Below, in pieces: positions 8,273-17,952 of a stretch of 64,000 bases of DNA (positions are counted from its first letter, which is position 1; the number at the start of each line of letters is the position of its first letter). A program made the translations under genes and the position numbers. The stretch is from Lentzea albida (GTDB taxonomy: Bacteria; Actinomycetota; Actinomycetes; Mycobacteriales; Pseudonocardiaceae): NCBI RefSeq assembly GCF_900111005.1, contig NZ_FOFV01000001.1, positions 620,001 through 684,000 of the forward strand. The letters run 5' to 3'. The notes under the pieces were generated by a model. The model was not told the DNA's origin, searched no databases, and saw only the letters and a list, made by a program, of their open reading frames with translations.

Positions 8273-11200
8273 TGAGCCGGTTCCGTTCGATGGCGGTCGA
8301 CAACGAGCTTGGAGCGCTGCATCGCGAGGTGTGCGAGCGCGGTGAGACGCGGCCGGAGTGCAGGCGGAGGAGAGACCTCGTCGGAGGGGTCGTTCAGCCC
8401 CCAGGCACCGCGGTCATCGGCGGCCACGTCGATGAGCACACGGGCCAAGCTGCTGTCGGGCGTCGGCACGCACAGCCCCAGCCAGCCGCCCAGAGAGACG
8501 AGTCGGCCCTCGCACCTCAGGTAGAAGCCCTGTCGCGCCGACCACGTGTCGGGTTCGCCCGCCGCGAGGTGGTCGTCGTGGTGAAGGAGCGAAGGGTGTG
8601 GGAGCACACGTGGACTGACTCTCACCGTGTGCTCCCCGGCAGTCACGGTCTCCTCGCCGAGGTGCTGTGCGGCAGGATTGGCCCACAGGAAGGGATCTCT
8701 GCTGGTCAACTTCCGGGAGTCCAGGGAGACGCTCAAGCCACCGTCGAGGAGTTCCCCGAACACCGTGCCGAGCTGGTCCTCGAGCCGGATCAACACCTCG
8801 CGCACCGGCATTCGCGCCACCTGCGGCCGGGGCGAACGCAACACCACGACCGCGCTTGGCTGCGCGGGGCCAACGGTGGTTGCCGGTGGCGAACCGAGGC
8901 CACGGCCGATCCACCAGCTACCGGTGGTGCGTCCGCAGGTCAGCACGAAGCACCGGTGTTCGGAGGCCGCCGTCGCCTCCCACGTGATCAACTCGTCGTA
9001 CAGCGACATGGCGGTCGCGGCCAGCGCGTCGCCGTGAAGCGCGGATCTACTGCCTCGTTCGAGGAAGATGTCGTGCAACCGCTGGTTCATGAACGGGAAG
9101 CCGTTGTGCGCGAGCGTCAGGAATGCGGTCGCGCCCGTGCCCGCCGACTGAACTGACACCTTTTGTGCGCCCGCTCGTACGGCCTGGTCGACGAACTCCA
9201 CGACCAGTTCAGCGATGCTGCTTCCGCTCCTGGTGCCGAGCCTGTCCTCCAGGTGAGTGCCCGACGCCAGTTCGTTGCGCCGCACCTCCAGATGTGACGG
9301 TGACGGATTCGACGTCCTGGTCCTGACCCGGCGGGCAGGGCCGGCTGGCGCGGGAACTGCTGGGGAGGAGGCGGCGTTCGTGTCGGTGGACACCAGGCCG
9401 ACCTCGTTGAGCTTGCCTCGCAGGCTCTGTTTGGCGCGCCCTTCGATCTGCCTGATCCGTTCGCGGGTGACGCCGAACTGCGTACCGATCTGCTCCAGGG
9501 TCTGAGGTTCATCACTGTGGAAACCGAAGCGGTGGCGTAGGACATCAGCCTCGCGTGGCTTCAGCAGCGAGAGCGCTTTGTGCACGAGCGCCTGTCCGTC
9601 CTGCCGTTCGAGCACGCTGTCGGGGTTCGTGGCCTCGAAGTCCGCAGGAATGATGTCCGCCAGGCAAAGGTCCTCACCCGAGGCGAGAGGTGCGTCAAGA
9701 CTGACGGTTCCAGCCGCGTACTGAAGGTGCTTCACGACGTCGGCTGGACTCATCTCGGTTCGGTGAGCGACCTCGGCGACGGTGGAGGCGATGCCCAGGC
9801 GGTCGAGGGTTCGATAGGTCGCCAGTACCTTGCGTACGACCTCGTGCACATGAACGGGGAGCCTGATCAGTGCTCCCTCACAGGCGATCGCTCTCGACAT
9901 CGCCTGGTTGATCCAGTGCGTGGCGTACGTCGAGAACTTGAGACCCCTTGAACCGTCGAACTTCTCCACAGCCCGCATGAGACCGATGACACCGTGCTGG
10001 TAGAGGTCGTCGTCATCGAGCCCGTTGCCGCGGTACCTGCTGATGTTCGAATGGATGAGACCTGTGTTGTGCCCGACGAAAGCGTCGAACGCACGTGCTC
10101 GCGGATCCTTCGCGTCCAGCGTCGATCGGAATCCGCGCGGCAGCTCCTCGTTGAGGGCGTACTCGTTCGCGCGGATGAGCAACGCGAGCTCGACCTCTTC
10201 CAGAGCTGTCAGAACCCTGCGGCGGTTCTCCGGATCCAGACGATCGGCTTCGATCACTTCTCGCGCTACATCGGCAACACCCCCGGACATCGCCGGCGGT
10301 GCGACTGTCGGCACCGGTGTGAGCACAGGAACCGCGGCCGCCTGGATCTGAGGAGCAGCAAGCGGGTCGCTCGTTCGCGGAGCGGTCTTGACCTGGAGGA
10401 GCTGCCTGGGAAGCCGCGCCAGCATCGTCGGCTCGCCTTGACCCGTGTACGAGAGCAGCAGCCTGTCCCGCGCTGAGCAGCCGAGCGTTCGCAGCGTGCT
10501 GTCGAACAGAGCTTCGCTCGTGACCTGGTCCAGCGAGCCCAGTACGACCTGGTCGAACTTCAGACCCGCTCCACTGGCCCAGGTGAGGATCTTGATCCCT
10601 GGTGTGGTGCTGTCGACCCGTTCCTCATGTGGCGTCGGGACGCGTGAGAGGTACCACTGGATCGTCCCGTCGAACCGGGTGCGGATCAGATCGACGAAGG
10701 TCTCGACGAGATCGGCGGTGGGGAGCAGAAGTCCGATCTGGGAGCCGGGGTCCTCGTACGCCAGTTCCGCTACGAAGTCCGCTTCGTCCTCCACGGACCG
10801 GTGACCCGCAAGAACGCTGACGTCGTCGGAAGTGCTGTTCTCGTCCTGGGCGGCGGACAACCGTCGGGTGCCCAGAGCGTCCGCGAGGACCACTCCTGCC
10901 TTTGTCCTCTTGCCTGCAGGGAGCTGTACCGCGCTGGGAAGGCCGAAGCAGTCCAGGATTTCCGGCAGAGTGGATCCGGACTCGTCGACCATCTGATGTG
11001 GGTCCACGAGAACGGTGGTGGCGACGTCCAGCAGCCGGAGCAACGTGTAGAAGTCCGCCGGAAGTTGCTGGCCCTGGACGACGATCAGACTCCGGTTGGA
11101 CTGAGGCCTGACGTAGTCCCGGCGGAGCAGTTCGCGGAACTCCCACAGATCGACCGAGAAGCCGTCGACCAGTTTCGGGTCGGTTCCCGTCACTGCCCTC

Positions 11201-11442
11201 CAGAGGGTCTTCGTGAACTGGTTGAAAGGCAGGTACGCGGATCGGCGGCTCTCGAAGGGCAATGACGCACGCAGGTGATTTCCCAGAACCACCCCGCGTG
11301 TGGTGATCACGGTCGACGGCAGACGACCACGCAGACCTCGGAACACGTCCACCGCGACAGCCGCCTGGTCCCCGCCAGGTGGCGTCGACAGGACACGGAA
11401 CCGCTGTTGCGGGTCGTAGTTCCGCAGCGGGGCGGCGGACAT
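8269..11442 (-). CDS. Helicase-like / sigma-70 / GHKL ATPase-like triple-domain protein
   Basis: A 1057-residue fusion. Residues 1-345 resemble an SF1 helicase with lost catalysis: LSTPPGGDQAAVA (19-31) sits where Walker A should be but lacks GKT, VLVDPHQMVD (144-153) looks like motif III, GIKILTWASGAGLKFDQVVLG (282-302) like motif V, and DRLLLSYTGQGEP (326-338) like motif VI. Residues 450-520 are sigma region 2 (LYQHGVIGLMRAVEKF, FSTYATHWINQAM), 525-600 region 3, and 620-675 region 4 (LKPREADVLRHRFG, TLEQIGTQFGVTRERIRQIE). After a Pro/Ala linker, residues 740-960 resemble a GHKL ATPase (ELVVEFVDQA as N-box, LAHNGFPF as G1 box). It is coupled to DrmB (TGATG) and AIPR (ATGA). Inference: a transcription-reprogramming sensor of the defence system. 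Confidence 0.88.
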   Translation of the reverse strand: MSAAPLRNYDPQQRFRVLSTPPGGDQAAVAVDVFRGLRGRLPSTVITTRGVVLGNHLRASLPFESRRSAYLPFNQFTKTLWRAVTGTDPKLVDGFSVDLWEFRELLRRDYVRPQSNRSLIVVQGQQLPADFYTLLRLLDVATTVLVDPHQMVDESGSTLPEILDCFGLPSAVQLPAGKRTKAGVVLADALGTRRLSAAQDENSTSDDVSVLAGHRSVEDEADFVAELAYEDPGSQIGLLLPTADLVETFVDLIRTRFDGTIQWYLSRVPTPHEERVDSTTPGIKILTWASGAGLKFDQVVLGSLDQVTSEALFDSTLRTLGCSARDRLLLSYTGQGEPTMLARLPRQLLQVKTAPRTSDPLAAPQIQAAAVPVLTPVPTVAPPAMSGGVADVAREVIEADRLDPENRRRVLTALEEVELALLIRANEYALNEELPRGFRSTLDAKDPRARAFDAFVGHNTGLIHSNISRYRGNGLDDDDLYQHGVIGLMRAVEKFDGSRGLKFSTYATHWINQAMSRAIACEGALIRLPVHVHEVVRKVLATYRTLDRLGIASTVAEVAHRTEMSPADVVKHLQYAAGTVSLDAPLASGEDLCLADIIPADFEATNPDSVLERQDGQALVHKALSLLKPREADVLRHRFGFHSDEPQTLEQIGTQFGVTRERIRQIEGRAKQSLRGKLNEVGLVSTDTNAASSPAVPAPAGPARRVRTRTSNPSPSHLEVRRNELASGTHLEDRLGTRSGSSIAELVVEFVDQAVRAGAQKVSVQSAGTGATAFLTLAHNGFPFMNQRLHDIFLERGSRSALHGDALAATAMSLYDELITWEATAASEHRCFVLTCGRTTGSWWIGRGLGSPPATTVGPAQPSAVVVLRSPRPQVARMPVREVLIRLEDQLGTVFGELLDGGLSVSLDSRKLTSRDPFLWANPAAQHLGEETVTAGEHTVRVSPRVLPHPSLLHHDDHLAAGEPDTWSARQGFYLRCEGRLVSLGGWLGLCVPTPDSSLARVLIDVAADDRGAWGLNDPSDEVSPPPALRPRLTALAHLAMQRSKLVVDRHRTEPAQ

Positions 11443-13214
11443 CAGTGCTCACCGCCGAGCGCTTGCTCGAGCAGCGGCAGCAACGAGCGGAAGAAGCCGT
11501 AGTCGGGATCGATGAGCAGCCGGCGGTCGAGAAGCCGGTTCGCCTCGACGCAGCTCGTTTCGGGGACGAGAGAACATGCGTGACACGCCGCGAGCGAAAG
11601 TCCGTGCGGCCCCTGACCTGAGGACTCCGAGCAGACCGGGTCGAACGAGCACCAGTTGGCTGCCGCCACCGACATGTCGAGCAACCTGATGAGCCGTGGG
11701 AATTCGCCCATGCGCACAAGGCCACCGAGCGTTCCCTCGGAGTCGCCCGCGGCGGTGTAGATGAGGATGCCGGCCATGGCAGGGCCTTCCTGCCCCTCCG
11801 TCACGTAGAGCCGCTCACGCAGCGACGAGGTCGAGTAACCGGCGTCGAACGCCGTGTGTCGAAGCAACAGGTGCGCGAATGTGTGAAGCAGCAACCGGCG
11901 TGGAGTTGGCTCCTTCAGCCACGTGCTTCGAGCCTGCTGCCGGCGCCTGACGAGCGACGAACACCTGTCGCGCACCTTTGGGAGCTGCTCCCAGCTGACC
12001 AGCTCCTCTTCGTCGAACCTGATGAAGAAGCCTTCACCGAACACCTCCGTCGCGGGGAGGAAGTCAGGATTCGGGGCGAGGTTCGATGCCACGGACTCGT
12101 TCATGGTGTGACGCTCGAAGTGTTGCAGCACACGGACTTCCCGGAGGCGATCGACCATGATCACGTCGGAGATGAACCCGCGCCAAGCTGACGAGATGGG
12201 GCTGTCGCCGCGCAGTGGTCGATCGGCGCGCCTGGTGATGAAGTGGTCCTTGTGGTCGTGCGGTTCGGCCTGGGGATTCGTGAGCGCAACCCACTCCTCG
12301 ACCGGGATGTCGTCAGGACCGGCGTCAGGGTCGTAGTGGACCTCACCGGTCATCGACAACAACGCGGCTTCGACCTCCGCAGTGCTGATCCCGGTCTGGT
12401 TCGCGACCACATTGATCATGGCTGATCGCAGGGCGTGGTTGGGGCTGTTCTGCAACCAGACGAAGTCGTTGTTCTGCCTCAGTTTGGTCAGCGGGTTGTT
12501 GATCGAAGACCACGACGACTCCGGGGGAATGTCGATGGCACTCACGACGGTGGGGAAGTAGACCGCGGCCGCGCCGCGCTGCATCACCACCATCCGCTCG
12601 TCGCAGTTCACCTCATCGGCCGAGGACTGCCACGGCTGACGGCCGCTGCACCTCACGCGGTACTTCTGCGACAGCTCCTCAAGGCTTCTGCTCGCCTTGC
12701 AGGCGATGCAGGTGACGGTCAGGGACTGAAGGCCGCTGCCGACGTCGGCCTTGCTGTCGAACCTGATCTCGTTGACTCCGCACTGCTGCTGGTTTCGCGT
12801 GTTGCGATCGGCTGAGTGGGCCCAGTTTCTCCAGTTGACGTCGTCGAGGTGGCCGTTGGCGCACACGGCGACGAAGCGCATCGGTACCAACCGCGTGGTG
12901 ACGGTGCACTTGTCGCACACCGGCGCGGCGTTCTGCTTCTCGTCGTGCCGGGACCAGAACCTGACCCGCCGGCAGTTGGGGCAGAACAGTCTCCGCGGAA
13001 AGCGGTAGTAGGGGAGCCACCGACTTCGCGGTGACGGGGAACGGAGGTGCGCGACCTTCAGATACGCGGCCAGCCGCGGAAAGACGATTTCCTCCAGAGG
13101 TCCCCGCCAGTTCCCCGCGTCCTCGACGACGAACGACTCACCGACGAGATCGATCAGTGCGCCGGGCCCGAACGGGCTGACGAACTGGGAACGCCTGACC
13201 TTCCGCACCGTCAC
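11442..13214 (-). CDS. DrmB-like protein with DUF1998 domain
   Basis: The 590-residue product begins RRSQFVSPFGPGALIDLVGESFVV, the usual DrmB opening. It has a zinc-binding region (FCPNCRRVRF, then PVCDKC) followed by RFVAVCANGHLDDVNWRNWAH. The C-terminal DUF1998 block contains RRLLLHTFAHLLLRHTAFDAGYSTSSLRERLYV and AGILIYTAAGDSEGTLGGLV. In DISARM, DrmB forms a complex with the helicase DrmA that blocks incoming phage DNA. Length matches known DrmB proteins. Its start overlaps the DrmA-like stop by four bases and its stop overlaps the sigma-fusion start by one base, which supports stoichiometric co-expression. Confidence 0.9.
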   Translation of the reverse strand: MTVRKVRRSQFVSPFGPGALIDLVGESFVVEDAGNWRGPLEEIVFPRLAAYLKVAHLRSPSPRSRWLPYYRFPRRLFCPNCRRVRFWSRHDEKQNAAPVCDKCTVTTRLVPMRFVAVCANGHLDDVNWRNWAHSADRNTRNQQQCGVNEIRFDSKADVGSGLQSLTVTCIACKASRSLEELSQKYRVRCSGRQPWQSSADEVNCDERMVVMQRGAAAVYFPTVVSAIDIPPESSWSSINNPLTKLRQNNDFVWLQNSPNHALRSAMINVVANQTGISTAEVEAALLSMTGEVHYDPDAGPDDIPVEEWVALTNPQAEPHDHKDHFITRRADRPLRGDSPISSAWRGFISDVIMVDRLREVRVLQHFERHTMNESVASNLAPNPDFLPATEVFGEGFFIRFDEEELVSWEQLPKVRDRCSSLVRRRQQARSTWLKEPTPRRLLLHTFAHLLLRHTAFDAGYSTSSLRERLYVTEGQEGPAMAGILIYTAAGDSEGTLGGLVRMGEFPRLIRLLDMSVAAANWCSFDPVCSESSGQGPHGLSLAACHACSLVPETSCVEANRLLDRRLLIDPDYGFFRSLLPLLEQALGGEH

Positions 13215-16200
13215 CGCTGACCTCCGGTCACGTGAACCGGCACCTCGATGTCGACACTGCGCATCGAGTCGAGTGTCGGCCAGCCCTCACCCCGCTCCGG
13301 ATACCTCCGCATGAGTTTCGGCCGCTCGCGGCCCCCACCGAGTCCGTAACGAAGCCCGCCCTGTTCCTCCGCGTTGTCGATGCGCCTAACCCAGGTGTGC
13401 ACGAGGTCGGTCAGATGCGCGCTGACCCGGCCGGACTCCGTGCTGTCGGCGCGTTCCACGCGAGCGAGGAACTTGGTGATGAGCTCCTGGAACAAGGCGT
13501 CATCGGGATCGAACCTCGCCGCGTCGTCCTCATCGGGCAAACCGAGAGCGTGCCGCACGAGGATCACCAGATCGGCGTGGAGTGCTCTGATCCTCGCGGG
13601 CACGGAGAACGGCGTCACCGAACTCGGCTCGACCGACCGGTACAACGTCTCGTGGTAGGGAACGAACGACTCGTAGTGGGAACGGTCCCTGGGTTTCGAC
13701 GGCGAGTACAGCGTGAGCACGAGCCCTGGGCACTTGGCGTCACGCCCGACGCGGCTGGTCGCCTGGATGTACTCGGCTGTGGTCTTCGGTTGACCGACCA
13801 CCGTCATCACGCCCAGACGGCTCACGTCCACTCCGACGGAGATCATGTTCGTGCTGGCGAGGAAGGCGACGCCGTTGGAGTCGTCGTGGCGCAGAGCGAG
13901 GCGGCGCAGCGTGCGCGGGATGTCCCGCGAGGAAACATTGCTCGTCAGCTCCACGACGTTGTCCTCGTTCAGCACGCGACACTGGTCCTCGGCGGCGGCG
14001 ATCACCTTGATGCGAGAAGGGACGTCGTCCTTCGCGAGGGTGATCGTCTTGCCGAGCTCCCGAAGGCTGTTGTGGTAGACGACCAGCGTCGAGTAGCCGT
14101 CCTCCGGAGCAGCCGCGAGAGCGAGTTCCAGCGGCGCCTGAAGCTGTGCGGCCGTGAGGTGGATGAGTCCGGTGAGCGGCGTATGTCCCTGGGGCATCAC
14201 TCCGACATATGCGCGGCCGTTGCTTTCTCGGTTCGTGCGGACGAAGTACGAGTCCGCCGCGTCGATACCGGCCGGAGGGAACAGGGCGACGTCGCGGCCG
14301 AACACCCCGCGGGTCTGCTCGTCAGCCCGGCGAATGGTGGCCGTCGCGGCCACGATCTTCGGACGCAGCTTGTGGTGCTCCATCAGCACGTCGAACGCCG
14401 CCTCGTAAAGACCGACGATCGTGCCGAGCGGCCCTGAGATCAGGTGGAACTCGTCCTGGATGATCAGTGACGGACCCTGGTCGTCCAGCGCACCGAAGAA
14501 CACCCCTGTACGGGGGTTCCAGGCTGCCCGCGCGAACTTGTCCACAGTTCCGACCAGCATCGTCGGCGGGTTCTGGTACAGGTCATCGTCGACAGAGGAA
14601 ATGGGCAGCTCGGAGGCGAACGGGCACCGGTCGTTGACGCAACGGACGTGGAACGAGTTGTTGTTGGCGAAGATGCCCCAGACGTCGGCGTCGTCGCGCT
14701 CGGTTGGGATGATCTTCGTTCCGCACCAGGGACAGATCTCGATCTGGAAGCCCTCCTCGGCCTCCTCGCCCTTCTGGAGTTTCGCGAGAAGGATCCGGGC
14801 ATCGGCGAACTTGTTGGGACTGTTTGAGCTTCCGACCCAGATTCCGATCGAGATCGGTCGGCTGCCCAGCTCGTCGTGACGTTCGCGCCGGAGAATCTCA
14901 CAGGCGGCGATCATGGTCGCCGCACGCTGGAACTGCTGGGCCGTCAGCAACCGGAGGGTGTATCGCGTGATGACCGTCGTACCCGCTCCGCGGTCGCCCA
15001 GGGTGAGCCTGCGGTGCAGGATCGTGAACGCGGCCAGTCCCAGGTAGGCCTCGGTCTTGCCGCCGCCGGTGGGGAACCAGATCAGGTCGACGAGGTCGCG
15101 ATCGTCCTCCTCCACCACACTTTTGATCGTCAGCAGGAGGAAGCCGAGCTGGAACGGCCTCCATCTGGGGTCGCGCGTCGTGTAGTCGACATGGGGGTCA
15201 GGTGCTTCGGCGAACGGGTGTGACGATCCGGCGAGCCCAGGCTCGCTGTGCGCCATCTGCATGGCCATCACGCGGTTGGCCAGCCCAAACGCCTCCCTCG
15301 CGTCCTGGTTGGTCCGCAGCAGTTCGATTCCGCTGCGCATCCGTTCGCACGCGGTTGTTGCCCTGCCGTGCAGGTCCTCAGCAGCTCCACAGAGATCAGG
15401 CGCAACCGCGCCGGCCACCGAGTCCCACGTCCTGCAGATCCAGTCCGCATAGAGGTTCACGAACTCTTCGAGACCAGCGAGTGACTCCTGTGGATCGTTG
15501 TCGATCTCGGCGAGCCGGTTGAGGTGGAGAATCGTGTCGACACCTTCAAGATCGAAGGCCACGTCGGGCACGACGTGGACGGGAAGGAAGGAGGTGCGCA
15601 CCCACGACGGCAGATCGTTCTGTCGATCCCATTCCGCTGCACTGCCGTGGCCGATCGCGAACACGGAGACGTTTCGGTAGAGCAGCTCCAGTTCTTTCGC
15701 CTCGTCGTCCGTGTGCGGATGAGTGAGGGTCGGATACCGCGTGATGTGACCGGCGGTCGGCTGGCAGGTCAGTTCGACCTGGAAGAAGCAGTCCGAATCG
15801 ACGACGCGACGCCTCTCCTGCTGGATGTTCTCGTTGACCAGTACCACCGTGACGAGAGCGCCTTCACCGTGTGGGCGCCAGGTCACCCGAAGCGAAGCCG
15901 TTCCGTCCCACAAGCTTTTGTTCTGCACGTAGAGCCTGTTGCTCTGCGGTGCCGGTGCGATGGCGTTGCCAGTGTTGAGTTTCAGCTCCTCGCGTCGCCA
16001 CTCACCATCCTCTTCGAGGTATCGGGCAGCGCTCACGTCGACCTCGATCGGTGACCAGCCGGAGGTGACGAAGCTGATGCCAACTGACGCGGGCCGTGTC
16101 TGTCCGGCAAGAATGATCGGATCCTCGTCGTCAGCCTCCAGCAACTGGTGAGGCTGGTCGTCGAGTTCCTCCGCTGTGTCCTCCTCGATCGCGGGGAACG

Positions 16201-16369
16201 GCCCGTCGGTCTTCAGCTCATCGGGGCGCGGGTAGAGCATGCCGCTGAGGTAGCGGCCCGAGGGACGCTCGCTGAGACGCTCGTGAGCCCCTTGGACCGG
16301 CCCGATCAGCTGCCGCCGTATGTAGTCGATTACGGCATCTCTGTCAGGAAAACCGGTGCCCGTGATCAT
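13211..16369 (-). CDS. DrmA-like SF2 helicase
   Basis: The 1052-residue protein has Walker A WFPTGGGKTEAYLGL (431-445), DEFH (639-642) as motif II, a zinc knuckle inserted between them (CPWCG at 546-550, CVNDRC at 577-582), and TSRVGRD with GLVLTLYSPSKPRDRSHYE in the C-terminal RecA lobe. The long N-terminal region (1-420), which models as a beta-rich helicase-associated domain, and the SHYESFVPYHETLYRSVEPSSVTPFS block are characteristic of DISARM DrmA. The start at ATG 16369 overlaps the upstream stop as ATGA; a longer GTG/ATG form at 16414 would overlap the NERD gene by 49 bp. No DrmC phospholipase-D nuclease or DrmD/DrmE is encoded nearby, so this is not a canonical DISARM locus. Confidence 0.9.
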   Translation of the reverse strand: MITGTGFPDRDAVIDYIRRQLIGPVQGAHERLSERPSGRYLSGMLYPRPDELKTDGPFPAIEEDTAEELDDQPHQLLEADDEDPIILAGQTRPASVGISFVTSGWSPIEVDVSAARYLEEDGEWRREELKLNTGNAIAPAPQSNRLYVQNKSLWDGTASLRVTWRPHGEGALVTVVLVNENIQQERRRVVDSDCFFQVELTCQPTAGHITRYPTLTHPHTDDEAKELELLYRNVSVFAIGHGSAAEWDRQNDLPSWVRTSFLPVHVVPDVAFDLEGVDTILHLNRLAEIDNDPQESLAGLEEFVNLYADWICRTWDSVAGAVAPDLCGAAEDLHGRATTACERMRSGIELLRTNQDAREAFGLANRVMAMQMAHSEPGLAGSSHPFAEAPDPHVDYTTRDPRWRPFQLGFLLLTIKSVVEEDDRDLVDLIWFPTGGGKTEAYLGLAAFTILHRRLTLGDRGAGTTVITRYTLRLLTAQQFQRAATMIAACEILRRERHDELGSRPISIGIWVGSSNSPNKFADARILLAKLQKGEEAEEGFQIEICPWCGTKIIPTERDDADVWGIFANNNSFHVRCVNDRCPFASELPISSVDDDLYQNPPTMLVGTVDKFARAAWNPRTGVFFGALDDQGPSLIIQDEFHLISGPLGTIVGLYEAAFDVLMEHHKLRPKIVAATATIRRADEQTRGVFGRDVALFPPAGIDAADSYFVRTNRESNGRAYVGVMPQGHTPLTGLIHLTAAQLQAPLELALAAAPEDGYSTLVVYHNSLRELGKTITLAKDDVPSRIKVIAAAEDQCRVLNEDNVVELTSNVSSRDIPRTLRRLALRHDDSNGVAFLASTNMISVGVDVSRLGVMTVVGQPKTTAEYIQATSRVGRDAKCPGLVLTLYSPSKPRDRSHYESFVPYHETLYRSVEPSSVTPFSVPARIRALHADLVILVRHALGLPDEDDAARFDPDDALFQELITKFLARVERADSTESGRVSAHLTDLVHTWVRRIDNAEEQGGLRYGLGGGRERPKLMRRYPERGEGWPTLDSMRSVDIEVPVHVTGGQR

Positions 16370-17952
16370 TTCAATGCCTTCTCGATACGCACATCTACCG
16401 GACTGATCACCCACAACGCGGCTTTGGCTCGCGTCATGCCGACGTAGAGCGAAGCTTTGGCGCGTGTCGCCTGACTGTGATCGCTCGCCTCCAACAGCAC
16501 GTACCTGCGTTCAAGGCCTTTGAAGTCGCCGGTCGTCGCGAACCCGATCCTGCCTGGCCCAGGTCGGCTCAGACGCTTCAGATCAAGGACGTCGATCCGT
16601 CGTCGCCAGATGTCAGGCAGGCTCGCGAAGAGTGAAGACGACAACTCGTGGGTCGACAGGAGAACAACCTGGTCCATCGGAACTTCGTGATCTTCGAGGC
16701 TTTCCAGCACCTTGGCGGCGGTCGCGATGGCTTCTGCGCGAGGGGCCTCCGTGAACACGACCTCACGGCCGGGCCCGGCCGTGGTCACTCCCAGGTCCGC
16801 GCCTGTTCGGTCCTGTGTGGCGCGCACGATCTCCACTGTGTTGCGGCAGTTGTCCGTCAGGGTGAAGCGAACAGGTCGCTGCTGACGGAGAGCTTCCATC
16901 GCAGCGTCCTCATAGCTCCCGACGAGACCCCGTTGGTTGTTGGAGTCCAGTAGAAACACCCAACGTCCTTCGGAGAGTCCGCCTCTCAGGACTCTGTCGA
17001 CAGTGGCCAGATCCGTTGTGTTGATGACGTCCTGCGCTTCGTCGATGACGATCAGATCGACGCTATCGTCAGCCACCTCGCTCATGCGGCTGAACGGCAT
17101 GACGGAGGTGTTCTCCATGCCGGCCTGGATCCGGAGGAAGTTCGCCAGCACGCCGCTTCGGCACGTGAGCAACACCTTGCTGGACGTGTTCTCCCTGCGG
17201 CACATCTCGGCCGCGAGCATGGTCTTGCCCGTACCCGCGCCACCTTCGTACAGGATGCGGGGGTTGTGTCGGCAGTTGTCGAGGGCCCGGTACTGCTGCT
17301 CAGTCAGTGCGACCAGCTCCGCGTCCACGTTCCTTCCGTGCTGACGCAGCGTTGGCACGCGGTCGAAGTCAGCACGCAGCAGATCGAGGTACCGCTGGAC
17401 GTCGTCCGCAGTGAGTGCGCTGCGGTGGCCTGGCTTGTCCTCCCAGAACTTCCCGAGTTTGTCGAGGCAGACGTCCCAGCCTTCGAACTCCAACCGCCGC
17501 CGGTCGAGGATGAGCTCAGGAGTCCACTCGACACTCTCGACGTCGAAGTCACAGTCCGGGAAGACGACGCCGTGTCCGAAAACCGTGCGAGCGACCGTCT
17601 TCCGCTCGATCTTCTTGGCTTTGCCGAGGCGTCCTTCCAGGCTGAACACGCCTGACCGCGCCTGTTCGAGGGGGCTTTCGCTCAGGCGGTGCTTCCTGCC
17701 GCTCATCGACTGGCTGTGCCAAACTCCGTTGATCCGGGAGATCCCGCCGCCCTTCGCCTCGAGCCCAAGGATCCCGCGCTCGCCTATGAGCACGAAGTCG
17801 ATCTCGCAGACCCGCTTGCGCTCGTGTTCGGGCAGGTTGATCGAGTGGAGGGCGTACGTCCATCCCGGCACCTGAACCTTGCTCAGCGCCTCGAAGATCT
17901 TCTTCTCGGCAGCGCTTGCCCGCGAGTTCACACGGCTTGGAATCATTTCCAT
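16366..17952 (-). CDS. NERD nuclease domain fused to SF1 helicase
   Basis: About 528 residues. Residues 10-125 form a NERD nuclease-related domain with a PD-(D/E)xK-like core: CEIDFVLI (Glu50, Asp52) then LGLEAKGG (Glu65, Lys67). Residues 237-244 are Walker A (GGAGTGKT), LIVIDEAQDVI is the DExx box, VFLLDSNNQRG is motif III, and ASLYVGMTRAKAALWVI at the C-terminus is UvrD motif VI. The pair suggests a nuclease-helicase that processes DNA. It heads the operon, so its upstream region must carry the promoter. Start: the frame opens at 18099, but ATG 17952 gives the family-like N-terminus MEMIPSRVNS and has GGAAA six to ten bases upstream. It may replace the missing DrmC nuclease. Confidence 0.88.
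   Translation of the reverse strand: MEMIPSRVNSRASAAEKKIFEALSKVQVPGWTYALHSINLPEHERKRVCEIDFVLIGERGILGLEAKGGGISRINGVWHSQSMSGRKHRLSESPLEQARSGVFSLEGRLGKAKKIERKTVARTVFGHGVVFPDCDFDVESVEWTPELILDRRRLEFEGWDVCLDKLGKFWEDKPGHRSALTADDVQRYLDLLRADFDRVPTLRQHGRNVDAELVALTEQQYRALDNCRHNPRILYEGGAGTGKTMLAAEMCRRENTSSKVLLTCRSGVLANFLRIQAGMENTSVMPFSRMSEVADDSVDLIVIDEAQDVINTTDLATVDRVLRGGLSEGRWVFLLDSNNQRGLVGSYEDAAMEALRQQRPVRFTLTDNCRNTVEIVRATQDRTGADLGVTTAGPGREVVFTEAPRAEAIATAAKVLESLEDHEVPMDQVVLLSTHELSSSLFASLPDIWRRRIDVLDLKRLSRPGPGRIGFATTGDFKGLERRYVLLEASDHSQATRAKASLYVGMTRAKAALWVISPVDVRIEKALK

Noticed and set aside
13211..17952. Canonical DISARM class 1 or 2
   Set aside because: DrmA and DrmB are present, but no DrmC, DrmD or DrmE and no N6-adenine methyltransferase; extra genes change the architecture.
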